DNA of 64,000 nucleotides from Massilia sp. 9I (GCF_902506415.1 NZ_LR733275.1:3877856-3941855), one strand, 5' to 3'. Counted from the stretch's first letter, positions 30,243 through 40,320 are shown. Numbers and translations: made by a program. The notes: a model not told the origin generated them from the sequence alone.

Positions 30243-30656
30243 TTAGCTGCTCAGGCCGGCGCCGGCGGCATTGTCCTTGCGTTCGATGAGTTCGACCTTG
30301 TAGCCGTCCGGATCGGTGATGAAGGCGATCACGGTGGTGCCGCCCTTGACCGGGCCCGGTTCGCGGGTGATGTTGCCGCCGAGCTTGCGCACCTGCTCGC
30401 AGGTAGCGTAGATGTCTTCGGTCGAGAGGGCGATGTGGCCGTAGGCGGTGCCCATGTCGTAGCTGTCGACGCCATAGTTGTAGGTCAGCTCGAGTTCGGC
30501 GTGCTCGGGATTGCTGCCGTAGCCGAGGAAGGCGAGCTTGTACTTGTATTCGGGATTGTCGCTGGTGCGCAGCAGTTTCATGCCGAGCACATTGGTGTAG
30601 AAATCGATGGAGCGCTGCAGGTCGCCGACCCGGAGCATGGTGTGCAGGAAGCGCAT
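30243..30656 (-). CDS. gloA: Lactoylglutathione lyase (glyoxalase I)
   Basis: 137 residues. It converts the methylglyoxal-glutathione hemithioacetal to lactoylglutathione. The start [13 protein letters not shown] has AAGGA at the right distance; an in-frame ATG 75 bases upstream does not. The metal-ligand context is intact: H5 (FLHTM), E in AELELTYN, H in YGHIALS and E in [10 protein letters not shown]. It is the short nickel-type enzyme like E. coli GloA. Confidence 0.95.
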   Translation of the reverse strand: MRFLHTMLRVGDLQRSIDFYTNVLGMKLLRTSDNPEYKYKLAFLGYGSNPEHAELELTYNYGVDSYDMGTAYGHIALSTEDIYATCEQVRKLGGNITREPGPVKGGTTVIAFITDPDGYKVELIERKDNAAGAGLSS

Positions 30657-30753
30657 TGTGGATGTCCTTCTGGGGAAACGGAAAGCGGCCATTTTATGCG
30701 GTGGCCGCGATTCGTGCCGGACGCCGCCCATTCGCGGAGGCGTCCATACGCGT

Positions 30754-31185
30754 TCAGTTTTCCAGGCGCGAAGTCAGCGTGATGTCCGCGTTGAGCAGTT
30801 TCGACACCGGGCAGTTTTCCTTGGCCGTGGTGGCTGCCTTGTCGAAGGCTTCCTGGCTGGCGCCGGGGATCTTGGCCACCAGGTCGAGGTGCACCGCGGT
30901 GATCGAGAAGCCGCCTTCCACCTTTTCCATCGAGACGGTGGCGGTGGTGCGCAGCTCCTGGGCGGTCAGGCCGGCCTGGCCGAGCTGGCCTGACAGGGCC
31001 ATCGTGAAGCAGCCCGCGTGGGCCGCGCCGATCAGTTCTTCCGGGTTGGTGCCCGGGCCGTCCTCGAAGCGGGTGTTGAAGCCGTACTGGGAATCCTTCA
31101 GCACGCCGCTCCCGGTCGACACGGCGCCCTTGCCGTCCTTCAGGCCGCCGCTCCAGACGGCGCTGCCGTTACGTTTGATTGTCAT
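30754..31185 (-). CDS. osmC: OsmC family peroxiredoxin
   Basis: 143 residues. The redox cysteines are C59 ([10 protein letters not shown]) and C125 ([10 protein letters not shown]), and [16 protein letters not shown] is the OsmC-subfamily signature. It reduces organic hydroperoxides by thiol chemistry. AAGAGGAAAG precedes the start. It lies 11 bases downstream of a small hydrophilic gene, forming a likely stress operon. A second, Ohr-type paralogue is at 35.6 kb. Confidence 0.92.
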   Translation of the reverse strand: MTIKRNGSAVWSGGLKDGKGAVSTGSGVLKDSQYGFNTRFEDGPGTNPEELIGAAHAGCFTMALSGQLGQAGLTAQELRTTATVSMEKVEGGFSITAVHLDLVAKIPGASQEAFDKAATTAKENCPVSKLLNADITLTSRLEN

Positions 31186-31196
31186 TGCTTTCCTCT

Positions 31197-31517
31197 TTAC
31201 AGGTTGTTCTTGTCGGATGCGTCATTGGTCGTATCGTGGCGGCGCATCGAGCGGTGGGCGTCCGGCTGCGGTTTGGCCTGGCCGGTGGCACCCTGCGCTG
31301 GATCGACTGCTTTTTCCAGGCCGTCAGGATTGGTGCCATAGCAGTCGGTGTTCTGCAGGCCCTGCGCCATGTCTTCGGCCGCCTGCTTGATCACGCCGCG
31401 CGGCGCCTGGTCCTGCCCGTCCGGGCTCTCGTCGCGCTCGTGCGGCTGGCGCTTGACGCCGTCGTTTTCGATCGGTGCTTTCGTGTTCACGAAGCGGTCT
31501 TTGGTTTCGGTCACCAT
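31197..31517 (-). CDS. Small hydrophilic protein of unknown function, upstream of osmC
   Basis: 106 residues from an ATG with a perfect AAGGAGG. It is highly charged and rich in Asp, Gln, Lys and Asn, with no hydrophobic segment (KDRFVNTKAPIENDGVKRQP, then HERDESPDGQ). It is probably cytosolic and partly disordered. I do not recognise the family. The 11-base gap to osmC suggests a role in the same stress response. It is divergent from the DUF3667 gene. Confidence 0.7.
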   Translation of the reverse strand: MVTETKDRFVNTKAPIENDGVKRQPHERDESPDGQDQAPRGVIKQAAEDMAQGLQNTDCYGTNPDGLEKAVDPAQGATGQAKPQPDAHRSMRRHDTTNDASDKNNL

Positions 31518-31659
31518 GATGGCCTCCTTCTGTTCCAGTTGACTGAATCGTAACCGTGGGGCGCTTTGACAGTCGCGCAATTGAAGATGTGTAAATGCGT
31601 GATGCTTTTTTGCAATTGAACCGCTAACATGACGGCTGGACGACTCAGCCGGATCTACC

Positions 31660-32565
31660 GTGACCACCGACGCCATCGAACATCGCCAGCACACCAGCAG
31701 CTGCAAGAACTGCGACGCCACCACCAGCGGCAACTACTGCCACCAATGCGGCCAGGCGACCCACCTGCATGTGCCGAGCGCGCGCGAGTTCCTGCACGAG
31801 TTCCTCTCGCACTACGTCGCCATCGAAGGAAAACTGTGGCGTTCGCTCAAGCTGCTGGTCACGAAGCCCGGGTTGCTGACCCGCGAGTACATCGAAGGCC
31901 GGCGCGTGCGCTATGTCGAGCCGCTGCGCCTGTATCTCAGCTTTAGCATCATCTTCTTTGCCTTGATCAAGTTGAGCGGGGTGGAAATCGCCGACTTCGG
32001 CGCCGGCGACAGTCCGCAGGCACGGCCGCCAGTGAGCGCGCCGGGCGCAACGTCGCCGCTGTATGACGACGACGAGATGGCCTCCTTCAAGGAATTCAAG
32101 ACCGGCGCCATTGCCCAGGCCAGGGGCGTCGATCCCAGGCTTGGCCATGGTGTCGAGACCTTCTTCGATCGGCCTCCCGAGGAGCGGCGCCAGGCGGTGA
32201 AGCGCGCCTTCTTCAGCTACACGCCGTATGCGATCTTCTTCATGATGCCGGTCTTCGCGATGTACCTGAAGCTGCTGTATCTGGGTTCGGGACGCCGTTA
32301 CGGTGAACATTTCCTGTTTGCCCTGCACAGCAATGCCTTCGCATTCCTGATGCTGAGCCTGTTTATGTTGACACCCCCAAGCTGGGACTTCGTGCGCTTC
32401 GTCTTTCTCACCTGGCTGACCTTCTACCTGCCGACCGCCATGCGGCGTGTCTACGGAGGGAGCCGGAAGATCACCGCCCTGCGCTGGATCGCCCTGATGA
32501 CACTGCATCTCCTGAGCATGACCCTGGCGGTCAGCGCGGTGTTCGGTGTGGCGCTGATGACCTGA
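31660..32565 (+). CDS. DUF3667 membrane protein with zinc ribbon
   Basis: 301 residues from a GTG start. An N-terminal zinc ribbon has C15, C18, C27 and C30 (CKNCDATTSGNYCHQC). The family signature LLTREYIEGRRVRYVEPLRLY follows, then about four membrane helices. DUF3667 has no known function. The downstream LexA-controlled promoter starts just past the stop codon. Confidence 0.85.
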   Translation: MTTDAIEHRQHTSSCKNCDATTSGNYCHQCGQATHLHVPSAREFLHEFLSHYVAIEGKLWRSLKLLVTKPGLLTREYIEGRRVRYVEPLRLYLSFSIIFFALIKLSGVEIADFGAGDSPQARPPVSAPGATSPLYDDDEMASFKEFKTGAIAQARGVDPRLGHGVETFFDRPPEERRQAVKRAFFSYTPYAIFFMMPVFAMYLKLLYLGSGRRYGEHFLFALHSNAFAFLMLSLFMLTPPSWDFVRFVFLTWLTFYLPTAMRRVYGGSRKITALRWIALMTLHLLSMTLAVSAVFGVALMT

Positions 32566-32567
32566 TC

Positions 32568-32611
32568 TTGCCGGAAGCCTGCGCCGCCCGTTATACTGTT
32601 TATTCGTACAG
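32568..32611 (+). promoter_or_regulatory. SOS promoter of nadK-recN with LexA box
   Basis: TTGCCG (32568-32573), an 18-base spacer and TATACT (32592-32597), overlapped by CTGTTTATTCGTACAG (32596-32611), a CTG-N10-CAG LexA-type box. The layout equals that before the radical SAM-udgX pair. LexA control of recN is well known in proteobacteria. Confidence 0.85.
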
Positions 32612-32698
32612 TGATATCCGGGCGTGCGCAGGGGCTGAAGTGGCAGCCGCAGGGATAATCGGTTAATCTCGCAAGTCCTTACCCAACCGCTCCAGACC

Positions 32699-33601
32699 AT
32701 GTCAGTGTCGCCTGAACAGCAACAAATCATCGCGCTCGTGGTGCGGCAAAACACCCCCGGCATCGAGGAGCCAGCCAGGCAGCTCACGGAATTCCTGGCC
32801 GGGGCGGGCTACCGCGTGGTGTTCGAAGCCGATACCGCGGCCTACCTGAATATCGCCGGCGTCGACGCCATGAGCGTGGCCGAGATCGGCGAGCAGGCCA
32901 GCTATGCGGTGGTGATGGGCGGCGACGGCACCATGCTCGGCATCGCGCGCCAGCTGGCCAAGTACGAGATTCCGCTCATCGGCATCAACTCGGGTCGCCT
33001 GGGCTTCATCACCGACATTCCGCTCGACCGCATGGTCCCGGCCCTGCACGAGATCCTGCAGGGCCAGGCGCGCAAGGAAGAACGCACCCTGCTGCAGGCG
33101 CGCGTGGTACGCGAGAACGAAGAGATCTTCTGCAGCGTCGCCTTCAACGACGTGGTGGTGGCGCGCGGCACCGGCGCCGGCATGGTCGAGCTCAAGCTCA
33201 CCGTGGACGGCGAATTCATGTACAACCAGCGCGCGGACGGCCTGATCGTCTCCACGCCGACCGGCTCGACCGCCTACGCGCTGTCGGCCGGCGGACCGCT
33301 GCTGCATCCGCGCGTGCAGGGCGTCGTGCTGGTGCCGATCGCGCCGCACGCGCTGTCGAACCGGCCGATCGTGGTGCCCGAATCGAGCGAGATCGTGGTG
33401 GAACTCGTGGCGGGGCGCGACATCAGCGTCAACTTCGACATGCAGACCTTCACCAGCCTGCAGCTGGGCGACCGCATCGTCATCTCGCGCTCGCCGCACA
33501 CGATCACTTTCCTGCATCCGCGCGGCTGGAGCTATTACCATACGCTGCGCGAAAAGCTGCACTGGAACGAGTACCCGACCAACGAAGGCAAGCTGACGTA
33601 A
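32699..33601 (+). CDS. nadK: NAD kinase
   Basis: 300 residues. It phosphorylates NAD to NADP with ATP or polyphosphate. The catalytic GGDGT motif ([14 protein letters not shown]), [12 protein letters not shown] and the NE/D-type region [16 protein letters not shown] are present. It is probably cotranscribed with recN (50-base gap) from the upstream SOS-type promoter, which would link NADP supply to DNA damage. hrcA, often found before nadK in relatives, is absent here. Confidence 0.96.
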   Translation: MSVSPEQQQIIALVVRQNTPGIEEPARQLTEFLAGAGYRVVFEADTAAYLNIAGVDAMSVAEIGEQASYAVVMGGDGTMLGIARQLAKYEIPLIGINSGRLGFITDIPLDRMVPALHEILQGQARKEERTLLQARVVRENEEIFCSVAFNDVVVARGTGAGMVELKLTVDGEFMYNQRADGLIVSTPTGSTAYALSAGGPLLHPRVQGVVLVPIAPHALSNRPIVVPESSEIVVELVAGRDISVNFDMQTFTSLQLGDRIVISRSPHTITFLHPRGWSYYHTLREKLHWNEYPTNEGKLT

Positions 33602-33651
33602 CGCCGCACCATCAGGCAAGAACAAGGTAATAACAGGAGACCCGATTTTTC

Positions 33652-35316
33652 ATGCTGCGCACACTTACCATCCGTGATTTCGTCATTGTCGACGCCATCG
33701 AACTCGAGTTTTCGCATGGCTTCACGGTGTTCACCGGCGAGACCGGCGCCGGCAAGTCGATCCTGATCGATGCGCTGCAACTGGCGCTGGGCGGCCGCGG
33801 CGACGCCAGCATGGTGCGCGAAGGCGCGGCCAAGGCCGACATCACCGCCGAATTCGCGCTGACCTCGCCCGCCTCCTCGTGGCTGCTGGAAAACGAATTC
33901 CCGAATGACGAAGGCGTGGCCCTGATGCGCCGCGTGATCGACAACGCCGGCCGTTCCAAGGCCTGGATCAACGGCATCACCGCCACCGCCGCGCAGCTGC
34001 GCGAGCTGGGCGACATGCTGGTCGACATCCACGGCCAGCATGCGCACCAGTCGCTGCTCAAGCTCGACGCCCAGCGCGCCCTGCTCGACAACCAGAGCGC
34101 GGTGCGCGACTCCAGCGCCCAGGAAGACGTGCACGCCACCGCCGCGGCCTGGAAGTCCTGGCGCGCCCTGGTGCGCCAGCGCGAGGAATTCGAAAACGAT
34201 GCGCGCAACGTGCTGCTCGAGCGTGAACGCCTGGAATGGCAGGTGAGCGAGCTCGACAAGCTGGCACCGAAGGCGGGCGAGTGGGCCGAGATCAGCAACG
34301 AGCACAGCCGCCTGTCGCACGCGGCCAGCCTGCTGGAAGGCGCGCAGGAAGCGCTGCAGGCCATTTCCGAAGCCGACCATCCGATCCTGTCGCAGCTGTC
34401 CTCGCTGAACGCGAAGCTGGGCAAGCTGGTCGATGTCGACGCGCAGCTGCAGGAAGTGCTCGACTGCATGGAGCCGGCCCGCATTCAGCTGCAGGAAGCG
34501 GTGTACGCGCTGAACAACTACATCGACAAGGTCGAACTCGATCCGGGCCGCCTGCGCGAGGTGGACGCGCGCATGGAAGCGCTGCACAGCGCGGCGCGCA
34601 AGTACCACACCACGCCGGAAGAGCTGCACGAAGAACACGCCGCGCTCAAGACCCGGCTGCAGCAGCTGGCTGACGCCAGCGACATCGACGGCCTGCGCAA
34701 GCAGGAAGAGAAGGCCAAGGACGCCTACATGGAAGTGGCGCAGCGCGTCTCGCACCGGCGCGAAGCGGCCGCAGCGATGCTGGGCTCGGCCGTGACGGGC
34801 GCGATGCAGGACCTGAGCATGAGCGGGGGCCGCTTCGAGGTGGCGCTGACCGCCGGCGAACCGGGCTCGCACGGGCTGGAGCAGGTCGAATTCCTGGTGG
34901 CAGGTCACACCGGCGTGGCAGCGCGGCCGCTGGCCAAGGTCGCCTCGGGCGGCGAACTGGCGCGCATCTCGCTGGCGATCGCCGTGATCACCGCCAGCGC
35001 CACCATCACGCCGACCCTGATCTTCGACGAGGTCGACACCGGTATCGGCGGCGGCGTGGCCGAAGTGGTGGGGCGCCTGCTCAAGCGCCTCGGCCAGGCG
35101 CGCCAGGTGCTGTGCGTGACCCACCTGCCGCAGGTGGCGAGCCAGGCCAACCAGCACTTCCAGGTGGCCAAGGGCACCACCAATGAAGGTCGCACCGTGT
35201 CGCGCATCGATGTGCTCGACACCCGGGCGCGGGTGGAGGAAGTGGCGCGCATGCTGGGTGGGATCGAGATTACGGAGACCACGCGCAAGCATGCAAGGGA
35301 GTTGCTGGCGTCGTGA
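33652..35316 (+). CDS. recN: DNA repair protein RecN
   Basis: 554 residues. An SMC-like ATPase acting at double-strand breaks. Walker A is GETGAGKSILID near residue 30, followed by two long coiled-coil arms and the C-terminal ABC signature ASGGELARISLA with Walker B TLIFDEVDTGIGGG. CAGGAG lies before the start. It is the second gene of the LexA-controlled nadK-recN unit. Confidence 0.97.
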   Translation: MLRTLTIRDFVIVDAIELEFSHGFTVFTGETGAGKSILIDALQLALGGRGDASMVREGAAKADITAEFALTSPASSWLLENEFPNDEGVALMRRVIDNAGRSKAWINGITATAAQLRELGDMLVDIHGQHAHQSLLKLDAQRALLDNQSAVRDSSAQEDVHATAAAWKSWRALVRQREEFENDARNVLLERERLEWQVSELDKLAPKAGEWAEISNEHSRLSHAASLLEGAQEALQAISEADHPILSQLSSLNAKLGKLVDVDAQLQEVLDCMEPARIQLQEAVYALNNYIDKVELDPGRLREVDARMEALHSAARKYHTTPEELHEEHAALKTRLQQLADASDIDGLRKQEEKAKDAYMEVAQRVSHRREAAAAMLGSAVTGAMQDLSMSGGRFEVALTAGEPGSHGLEQVEFLVAGHTGVAARPLAKVASGGELARISLAIAVITASATITPTLIFDEVDTGIGGGVAEVVGRLLKRLGQARQVLCVTHLPQVASQANQHFQVAKGTTNEGRTVSRIDVLDTRARVEEVARMLGGIEITETTRKHARELLAS

Positions 35317-35343
35317 TGGCGTAAGCGCTCGGCCTGCTGCCTT

Positions 35344-35473
35344 CGTACGTCGCCCCGGCGGAGGCCGGGGCCCAAGTTTGTTTGCGTGTCGCCTTGCATG
35401 CGGTCGGACTCAGGCGGCTGCGCGGGCTTGCACGCAAAATTGGATCCCGGCCTTCGCCGGGATGACGGTTTTT
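35344..35473. repeat. Inverted doublet of GTCATCCCGGCGAAGGCCGGGATCC-type repeat
   Basis: The left copy (35344-35388) reads GCCCCGGCGGAGGCCGGGGC with a CGTG end, and the right copy (35431-35473) is the reverse complement of a slightly diverged unit containing TCCCGGCGAAGGCCGGGA. The pair fills much of the 300-base gap between recN and ohr. The last ~140 bases of that gap hold the likely ohr promoter but no feature I can name. Confidence 0.8.
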
Positions 35474-35616
35474 AGGCTGGTGGATGAAATAATCGCTCTT
35501 CGACGCTGGCCGCGCCATGCACCCCCAACCGTCATCCTCCTTTCATCATTCTGTGGCAAAGTGATAAACGCTTCCGCACCCGCGGACCCGTCCACCACTC
35601 ACAGAAGGGAGTTCGA

Positions 35617-36045
35617 ATGAGCATCGACAAAGTGCTGTACCGTGCCCAGGCCACCTCGCAGGGCGGCCGTGAAGGCACCTCGAAAAGTTCCGACAACGTG
35701 CTTGACCTGAAGCTGAGCACCCCCAAAGAGCTTGGCGGCGGTGGCGGTCCCGGCACCAATCCCGAGCAGCTGTTCGCGGCCGGCTACTCGGCCTGCTTCC
35801 TGGGCGCCCTCAAGTTCGTGGCCGGCCAGTCGAAGGTGCAACTGCCGCAGGACCTGACCGTAACCGGCGACGTCGGCATCGGCCAGATCCCGACCGGCTT
35901 CGGCATCGAGGTCGACCTCACCATCAAGGCGCCCGGCATGGACCCGGCCCAGCTCAAGGAGCTGGTCGACAAGGCCCACATCGTTTGCCCCTATTCGAAC
36001 GCTACCCGCAACAACATCGACGTGCGCCTGCATACCGAAACCTGA
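35617..36045 (+). CDS. ohr: Organic hydroperoxide resistance protein (Ohr)
   Basis: 142 residues. A thiol peroxidase of the Ohr subgroup with C60 ([10 protein letters not shown]) and C124 ([10 protein letters not shown]), the supporting R18 and E50, and [13 protein letters not shown] at the N-terminus. AGAAGGGAG precedes the start. No OhrR-type repressor is adjacent. It is distinct from the OsmC paralogue at 30.8 kb. Confidence 0.93.
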   Translation: MSIDKVLYRAQATSQGGREGTSKSSDNVLDLKLSTPKELGGGGGPGTNPEQLFAAGYSACFLGALKFVAGQSKVQLPQDLTVTGDVGIGQIPTGFGIEVDLTIKAPGMDPAQLKELVDKAHIVCPYSNATRNNIDVRLHTET

Positions 36046-36125
36046 CCCGCTGTTGTTTGCCGTAGACACGTAAAGCACGGGGGCGCCACTTATAATGGCG
36101 ATCCCCCGGTCAACTCTCTTCACAC

Positions 36126-37241
36126 ATGCCCTTCAGAAAAGAACCGCCTTTCAGCCACGGCACCGTGCCTTCCAGCGCCATCGTGCTGGTCAACCTCGGC
36201 ACGCCGGACGAACCCACCCGCAAGGCCGTCCGCCGCTACCTGAAGCAGTTCCTTTCCGATCCGCGCGTGGTCGAAATCCCGGCCCGGATCTGGTGGTTCA
36301 TTCTGAACCTGTTCATCCTGCCTTTCCGCTCAGGGAAGTCGGCGGCCAAGTACCGCATGATCTGGACCAAAGACGGCTCGCCCCTGAAGGTGAACACCCG
36401 CAAGCAGGCCGCGCTGCTGGAAAAGACGCTCGCCGAGCGCGGCCACGAAGGCGTGAAGGTGGTGATGGCGATGCGCTACGGCTCGCCCTCGCTGCCCGAG
36501 GTGCTGGACGCGCTGCAGGAGCAGCACTGCCAGCGCATCGTGGTGCTGCCGGCGTATCCACAGTATTCCGGTACCACCACCGCCTCGGTCTGGGACGCCG
36601 TCTACGCGCACTATGCGCGCGTGCGCAATATCCCCGAACTGCGCCTGGTGCGCCATTACCACGACCACGAAGGCTATATCGAGGCGCTGCGCGAGCAGGT
36701 CGAGTCCTACTGGGAAGCGCACGGCCGCGGCCAGAAGCTGGTGATGAGCTTCCACGGCACGCCCAAGCGCACCCTGATGCTGGGCGACCCGTATTTCTGC
36801 GAATGCCAGAAAACGGCGCGCCTGCTGGCCGTCGCCCTGGGGATGGGCGCCGACGAGTACATCGTCACCTTCCAGTCGCGCTTCGGCAAGGCCGAGTGGC
36901 TCCAGCCTTACACCGCGCCGACCGTGCAGGAACTGGCGCGCCAGGGCCTGGAGCGCATCGACGTGATCTGTCCCGGCTTCACCAGCGACTGCCTGGAAAC
37001 CCTTGAAGAGATCAATATGGAAGTGCGGCAGGACTTCGAAGCCGCCGGCGGCAAGGAATACCACTATATTCCCTGCCTGAACACGGCGCCGGCCTGGATC
37101 ACCGGCATGGCCGAGATCGCCGAACAGCACCTGATCGGCTGGCCGACCATCCTGACCCCGGCCCAGCGTGCGGCGCAGAAGCGCGACGTGCAGGTGGGGG
37201 CGCAGCACGCCACCCAGCTGGGCGCGCAGAACGTCGCCTAG
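36126..37241 (+). CDS. hemH: Ferrochelatase
   Basis: 371 residues. It inserts Fe2+ into protoporphyrin IX in the last step of haem synthesis. Signatures are VLVNLGTPDEPT, the catalytic histidine in MSFHGTPKRTL, TFQSRFGKAEWLQPYTAPT and CPGFTSDCLETLEEI. A C-terminal low-complexity tail rich in Ala/Gln follows residue 350. A monocistronic gene by spacing. Confidence 0.96.
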   Translation: MPFRKEPPFSHGTVPSSAIVLVNLGTPDEPTRKAVRRYLKQFLSDPRVVEIPARIWWFILNLFILPFRSGKSAAKYRMIWTKDGSPLKVNTRKQAALLEKTLAERGHEGVKVVMAMRYGSPSLPEVLDALQEQHCQRIVVLPAYPQYSGTTTASVWDAVYAHYARVRNIPELRLVRHYHDHEGYIEALREQVESYWEAHGRGQKLVMSFHGTPKRTLMLGDPYFCECQKTARLLAVALGMGADEYIVTFQSRFGKAEWLQPYTAPTVQELARQGLERIDVICPGFTSDCLETLEEINMEVRQDFEAAGGKEYHYIPCLNTAPAWITGMAEIAEQHLIGWPTILTPAQRAAQKRDVQVGAQHATQLGAQNVA

Positions 37242-37293
37242 CTCGGCGCCTGAAGCGGCGCCTTGCCAAGCTGTTAAAATAGGCGGTTGCCCG

Positions 37294-37392
37294 TCAATGC
37301 CAGGGCGCCGCGCCGATCCCGACGTAGCTCAGCCAAGCCAGCACCGCGAGGGTGTATAGCACGATGGCGCCACTGATCAGTTGAAGTCTCAT
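37294..37392 (-). CDS. Putative 32-residue single-pass membrane protein
   Basis: A short minus-strand ORF in the 387-base gap between hemH and grpE. The product starts MRLQLISGAIVLYTL and ends GAAPWH, and residues 4-27 form one hydrophobic helix with small and aromatic residues spaced as in real membrane proteins. AGGACGGGAA lies upstream. It is not homologous to anything I recognise. The rest of the gap holds the grpE promoter. Confidence 0.5.
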   Translation of the reverse strand: MRLQLISGAIVLYTLAVLAWLSYVGIGAAPWH

Positions 37393-37510
37393 GATTCCCG
37401 TCCTGACGATTGCGGCCCCTGCCACAAGCTTGACAGGAAGATTAAGACTTTTCGCTAGGAAATGATTCAGGGAAACCGTAAATCTTGTAACAAATGATTT
37501 CTACTTTTTC

Positions 37511-37566
37511 ATGGGGCGACCTGGAAATGCCCCTTGAAAATGTAGGACATCGCCCCATGTAGGGGC
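37511..37566 (+). promoter_or_regulatory. Sigma-32 heat-shock promoter of grpE, within inverted repeats
   Basis: CTTGAAA (37533-37539), 13 bases and CCCCATGT (37553-37560) match the RpoH consensus closely. The -10 is one arm of ATGGGGCGA (37511-37519)/TCGCCCCAT (37550-37558) and of GCCCC-ATGTA-GGGGC (37552-37566). Confidence 0.88.
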
Positions 37567-37628
37567 CTGTGAGTACGGCAGGATACGTTACCAATTCAGC
37601 CAAGTCCTTGATTCTAGGAGTTTTTTCG

Positions 37629-38228
37629 ATGCAAGACCAAGAAAACCAAGAGCTGTCCCAGCAGGCGAACGGCGCCGATGCTGCTACCGCTGCCGCCGCC
37701 AACGAGGCTGCCCAGGCCAGCGCCGGCCAGGCCGGCGTGCCGCCGGCGGCCGAAGCGTCGTCGGTCCAGTCGGACCTCGAAGCCCAGCTGAGCGCAACCG
37801 AAGCCAAGCTGGCCGAGATGCACGATGCCTTCATGCGCGCGAAAGCCGACGCGGAAAACATCCGCCGCCGCGCCCAGGAAGACGTGACCAAGGCCCATAA
37901 ATTCGCCATCGAAAGCTTCGCCGAGGCCATGGTGCCGGTGCGCGACAGCCTCGAAATGGCGCTCAAGGTCGAAACCCAGACCGTCGAAGCGATGCGCGAA
38001 GGCGTCGAAATGACGCTCAAGCAGCTCAGCGCCGCGTTCGAAAAGAACCGCCTGCTGGAAGTCATGCCGGCGGCGGGCGAGAAGCTGGACCCGAACAAGC
38101 ACCAGGCCGTCGCCGTGGTGCCGTCCGAGCAGGAGGCCAATACCGTGGTCACCGTGCTGCAAAAGGGCTACACGATCGCCGACCGCCTGCTGCGCCCGGC
38201 CATCGTGACGGCTGCAGCGCCGAAGTAA
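37629..38228 (+). CDS. grpE: Nucleotide exchange factor GrpE
   Basis: 199 residues. It releases ADP from DnaK. After an Ala/Gln-rich acidic N-terminus come the long dimerisation helix ([38 protein letters not shown]) and the C-terminal beta domain with [18 protein letters not shown] and [14 protein letters not shown]. The start is chosen at the ATG about 60 bases downstream of the sigma-32 promoter. Confidence 0.95.
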   Translation: MQDQENQELSQQANGADAATAAAANEAAQASAGQAGVPPAAEASSVQSDLEAQLSATEAKLAEMHDAFMRAKADAENIRRRAQEDVTKAHKFAIESFAEAMVPVRDSLEMALKVETQTVEAMREGVEMTLKQLSAAFEKNRLLEVMPAAGEKLDPNKHQAVAVVPSEQEANTVVTVLQKGYTIADRLLRPAIVTAAAPK

Positions 38229-38264
38229 GCAGGAGCTGGACGCTGCGCCTTGTTGAGGTATGCC

Positions 38265-38292
38265 CTTGAAAGCACGCAGTAATTCCCAATAT
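38265..38292 (+). promoter_or_regulatory. Sigma-32 promoter of dnaK
   Basis: CTTGAAA (38265-38271), 13 bases and CCCAATAT (38285-38292). The -10 is less perfect than that of grpE, but the spacing is identical. It would allow extra heat-shock transcription of dnaK. Confidence 0.65.
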
Positions 38293-38332
38293 TGAATCCA
38301 TCCGAAACTACAGCATTTAAAAGGAAAACAAA

Positions 38333-40279
38333 ATGGGCAAGATCATCGGTATCGACCTGGGTACGACCAACTCCTGCGTCGCGATCATGGAAAATGGCCA
38401 GCCTAAGGTCATCGAAAACGCGGAAGGCGCGCGCACCACGCCGTCGATCATCGCTTACCAGGAAGACGGCGAGATCCTCGTCGGCGCCCCGGCCAAGCGC
38501 CAGGCCGTCACCAACCCGAAGAACACCCTGTTCGCGGTCAAGCGCCTGATCGGCCGCAAGTTCCAGGAAAAAGAAGTCCAGAAAGACATCTCGCTGATGC
38601 CGTACCAGATCCTCGGCGCCGACAACGGCGACGCCTGGGTCGGCGTGCGCGACAAGAAGCTGGCGCCGCCGCAGATCTCGGCTGAAGTCCTGCGCAAGAT
38701 GAAGAAGACCGCCGAAGACTACCTCGGCGAAGAAGTGACCGAAGCCGTCATCACCGTGCCGGCCTACTTCAACGACTCGCAGCGCCAGGCGACCAAGGAC
38801 GCCGGCCGCATCGCGGGCCTGGACGTCAAGCGCATCATCAACGAGCCGACCGCGGCCGCGCTGGCATTCGGCCTGGACAAGACCGACAAGGGTGACCGCA
38901 AGATCGCCGTGTATGACCTCGGCGGCGGCACCTTCGACGTGTCGATCATCGAGATCGCCGACGTCGATGGCGAGAAGCAGTTCGAAGTGCTGTCGACCAA
39001 CGGCGACACCTTCCTGGGCGGCGAAGACTTCGACCAGCGCATCATCGACTACATCATCGACGAATTCAAGAAGATCAACGGCCTCGACCTGTCGAAGGAC
39101 GCGATCGCCCTGCAGCGCATCAAGGCATCGGCCGAGCGCGCCAAGATCGAACTGTCGTCCTCGCAGCAGACCGAGATCAACGAGCCGTACATCGCCATGG
39201 CGAACGGCGCGCCGGTCCACCTGAACCTGAAGATGACCCGCGCCAAGCTGGAATCGCTGGTCGAGGAACTCATTTCGAAGACCATCGAACCGTGCCGCAC
39301 CGCGATCAAGGATGCGGGCGTGAAGGTCTCGGACATCGACGACATCATCCTGGTCGGCGGTATGACCCGTATGCCGAAGGTGCAGGAAAAGGTCAAGGAG
39401 TTCTTCGGCAAGGATCCGCGCAAGGACGTCAACCCGGACGAAGCCGTTGCTGTCGGCGCCGCGATCCAGGGCTCGGTCCTGTCGGGCGAGCGCAAGGACC
39501 TGCTGCTGCTGGACGTGACCCCGCTGTCGCTGGGTATCGAAACCCTGGGCGGCGTGATGACCAAGATGATCCACAAGAACACCACGATCCCGACCAAGTT
39601 CTCGCAGGTGTTCTCGACCGCCGACGACAACCAGCCGGCCGTGACCATCAAGGTCTACCAGGGCGAGCGTGAAATCGCAGCGGGCAATAAAGGCCTGGGT
39701 GAGTTCAACCTGGAAGGCATCCCGCCGGCAGCGCGCGGCACGCCGCAGATCGAAGTGACCTTCGACATCGACGCCAACGGCATCCTGCACGTGGGCGCCA
39801 AGGACAAGGCCACCGGCAAGGAAAACAAGATCACCATCAAAGCCAACTCGGGCCTGTCGGAAGAAGAAATCCAGAAGATGGTGAAGGACGCCGAGCTGAA
39901 CGCGGAAGAGGACAAGAAGGTCAAGGAACTGGCCGAAGCCCGCAACCAGGGCGACGCGCTGGTGCACGCGACCAAGAAGTCCCTGACCGAATACGGCGAC
40001 AAGCTGGAAGCCGGCGAGAAATCGGCCATCGAGGCGGCAATCGCCGACCTGGAAGGCGCGATCAAGAGCGGCGACAAGGCCGACATCGACGCCAAGACCG
40101 CTGCGCTGTCGAGCGCCTCGCAGAAGCTGGGCGAGAAGATGTACGCCGACATGCAGGCGCAGCAGGCAGGCGCTGCCGGTGCAGCCGGTGGCCAGCAGGC
40201 CGGCGGCCAGGGTGGCGAGCAGCCGCAGCAGGACGACGTGGTCGACGCCGACTTCAAAGAAGTGAAAGACGCGAAGTAA
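38333..40279 (+). CDS. dnaK: Molecular chaperone DnaK (Hsp70)
   Basis: 648 residues. The ATPase domain begins [14 protein letters not shown] and includes [12 protein letters not shown] and the adenosine-site [11 protein letters not shown]. The substrate-binding domain follows the linker [13 protein letters not shown]. The C-terminal lid ends in a Gly/Gln-rich tail and the EEVD-like acidic end [13 protein letters not shown]. It is the central folding chaperone with GrpE and DnaJ. Confidence 0.98.
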   Translation: MGKIIGIDLGTTNSCVAIMENGQPKVIENAEGARTTPSIIAYQEDGEILVGAPAKRQAVTNPKNTLFAVKRLIGRKFQEKEVQKDISLMPYQILGADNGDAWVGVRDKKLAPPQISAEVLRKMKKTAEDYLGEEVTEAVITVPAYFNDSQRQATKDAGRIAGLDVKRIINEPTAAALAFGLDKTDKGDRKIAVYDLGGGTFDVSIIEIADVDGEKQFEVLSTNGDTFLGGEDFDQRIIDYIIDEFKKINGLDLSKDAIALQRIKASAERAKIELSSSQQTEINEPYIAMANGAPVHLNLKMTRAKLESLVEELISKTIEPCRTAIKDAGVKVSDIDDIILVGGMTRMPKVQEKVKEFFGKDPRKDVNPDEAVAVGAAIQGSVLSGERKDLLLLDVTPLSLGIETLGGVMTKMIHKNTTIPTKFSQVFSTADDNQPAVTIKVYQGEREIAAGNKGLGEFNLEGIPPAARGTPQIEVTFDIDANGILHVGAKDKATGKENKITIKANSGLSEEEIQKMVKDAELNAEEDKKVKELAEARNQGDALVHATKKSLTEYGDKLEAGEKSAIEAAIADLEGAIKSGDKADIDAKTAALSSASQKLGEKMYADMQAQQAGAAGAAGGQQAGGQGGEQPQQDDVVDADFKEVKDAK

Positions 40280-40320
40280 TCCCCTGCGGGGGCGGCCCTA
40301 GGGCCGTCCCTGCGGGAACC

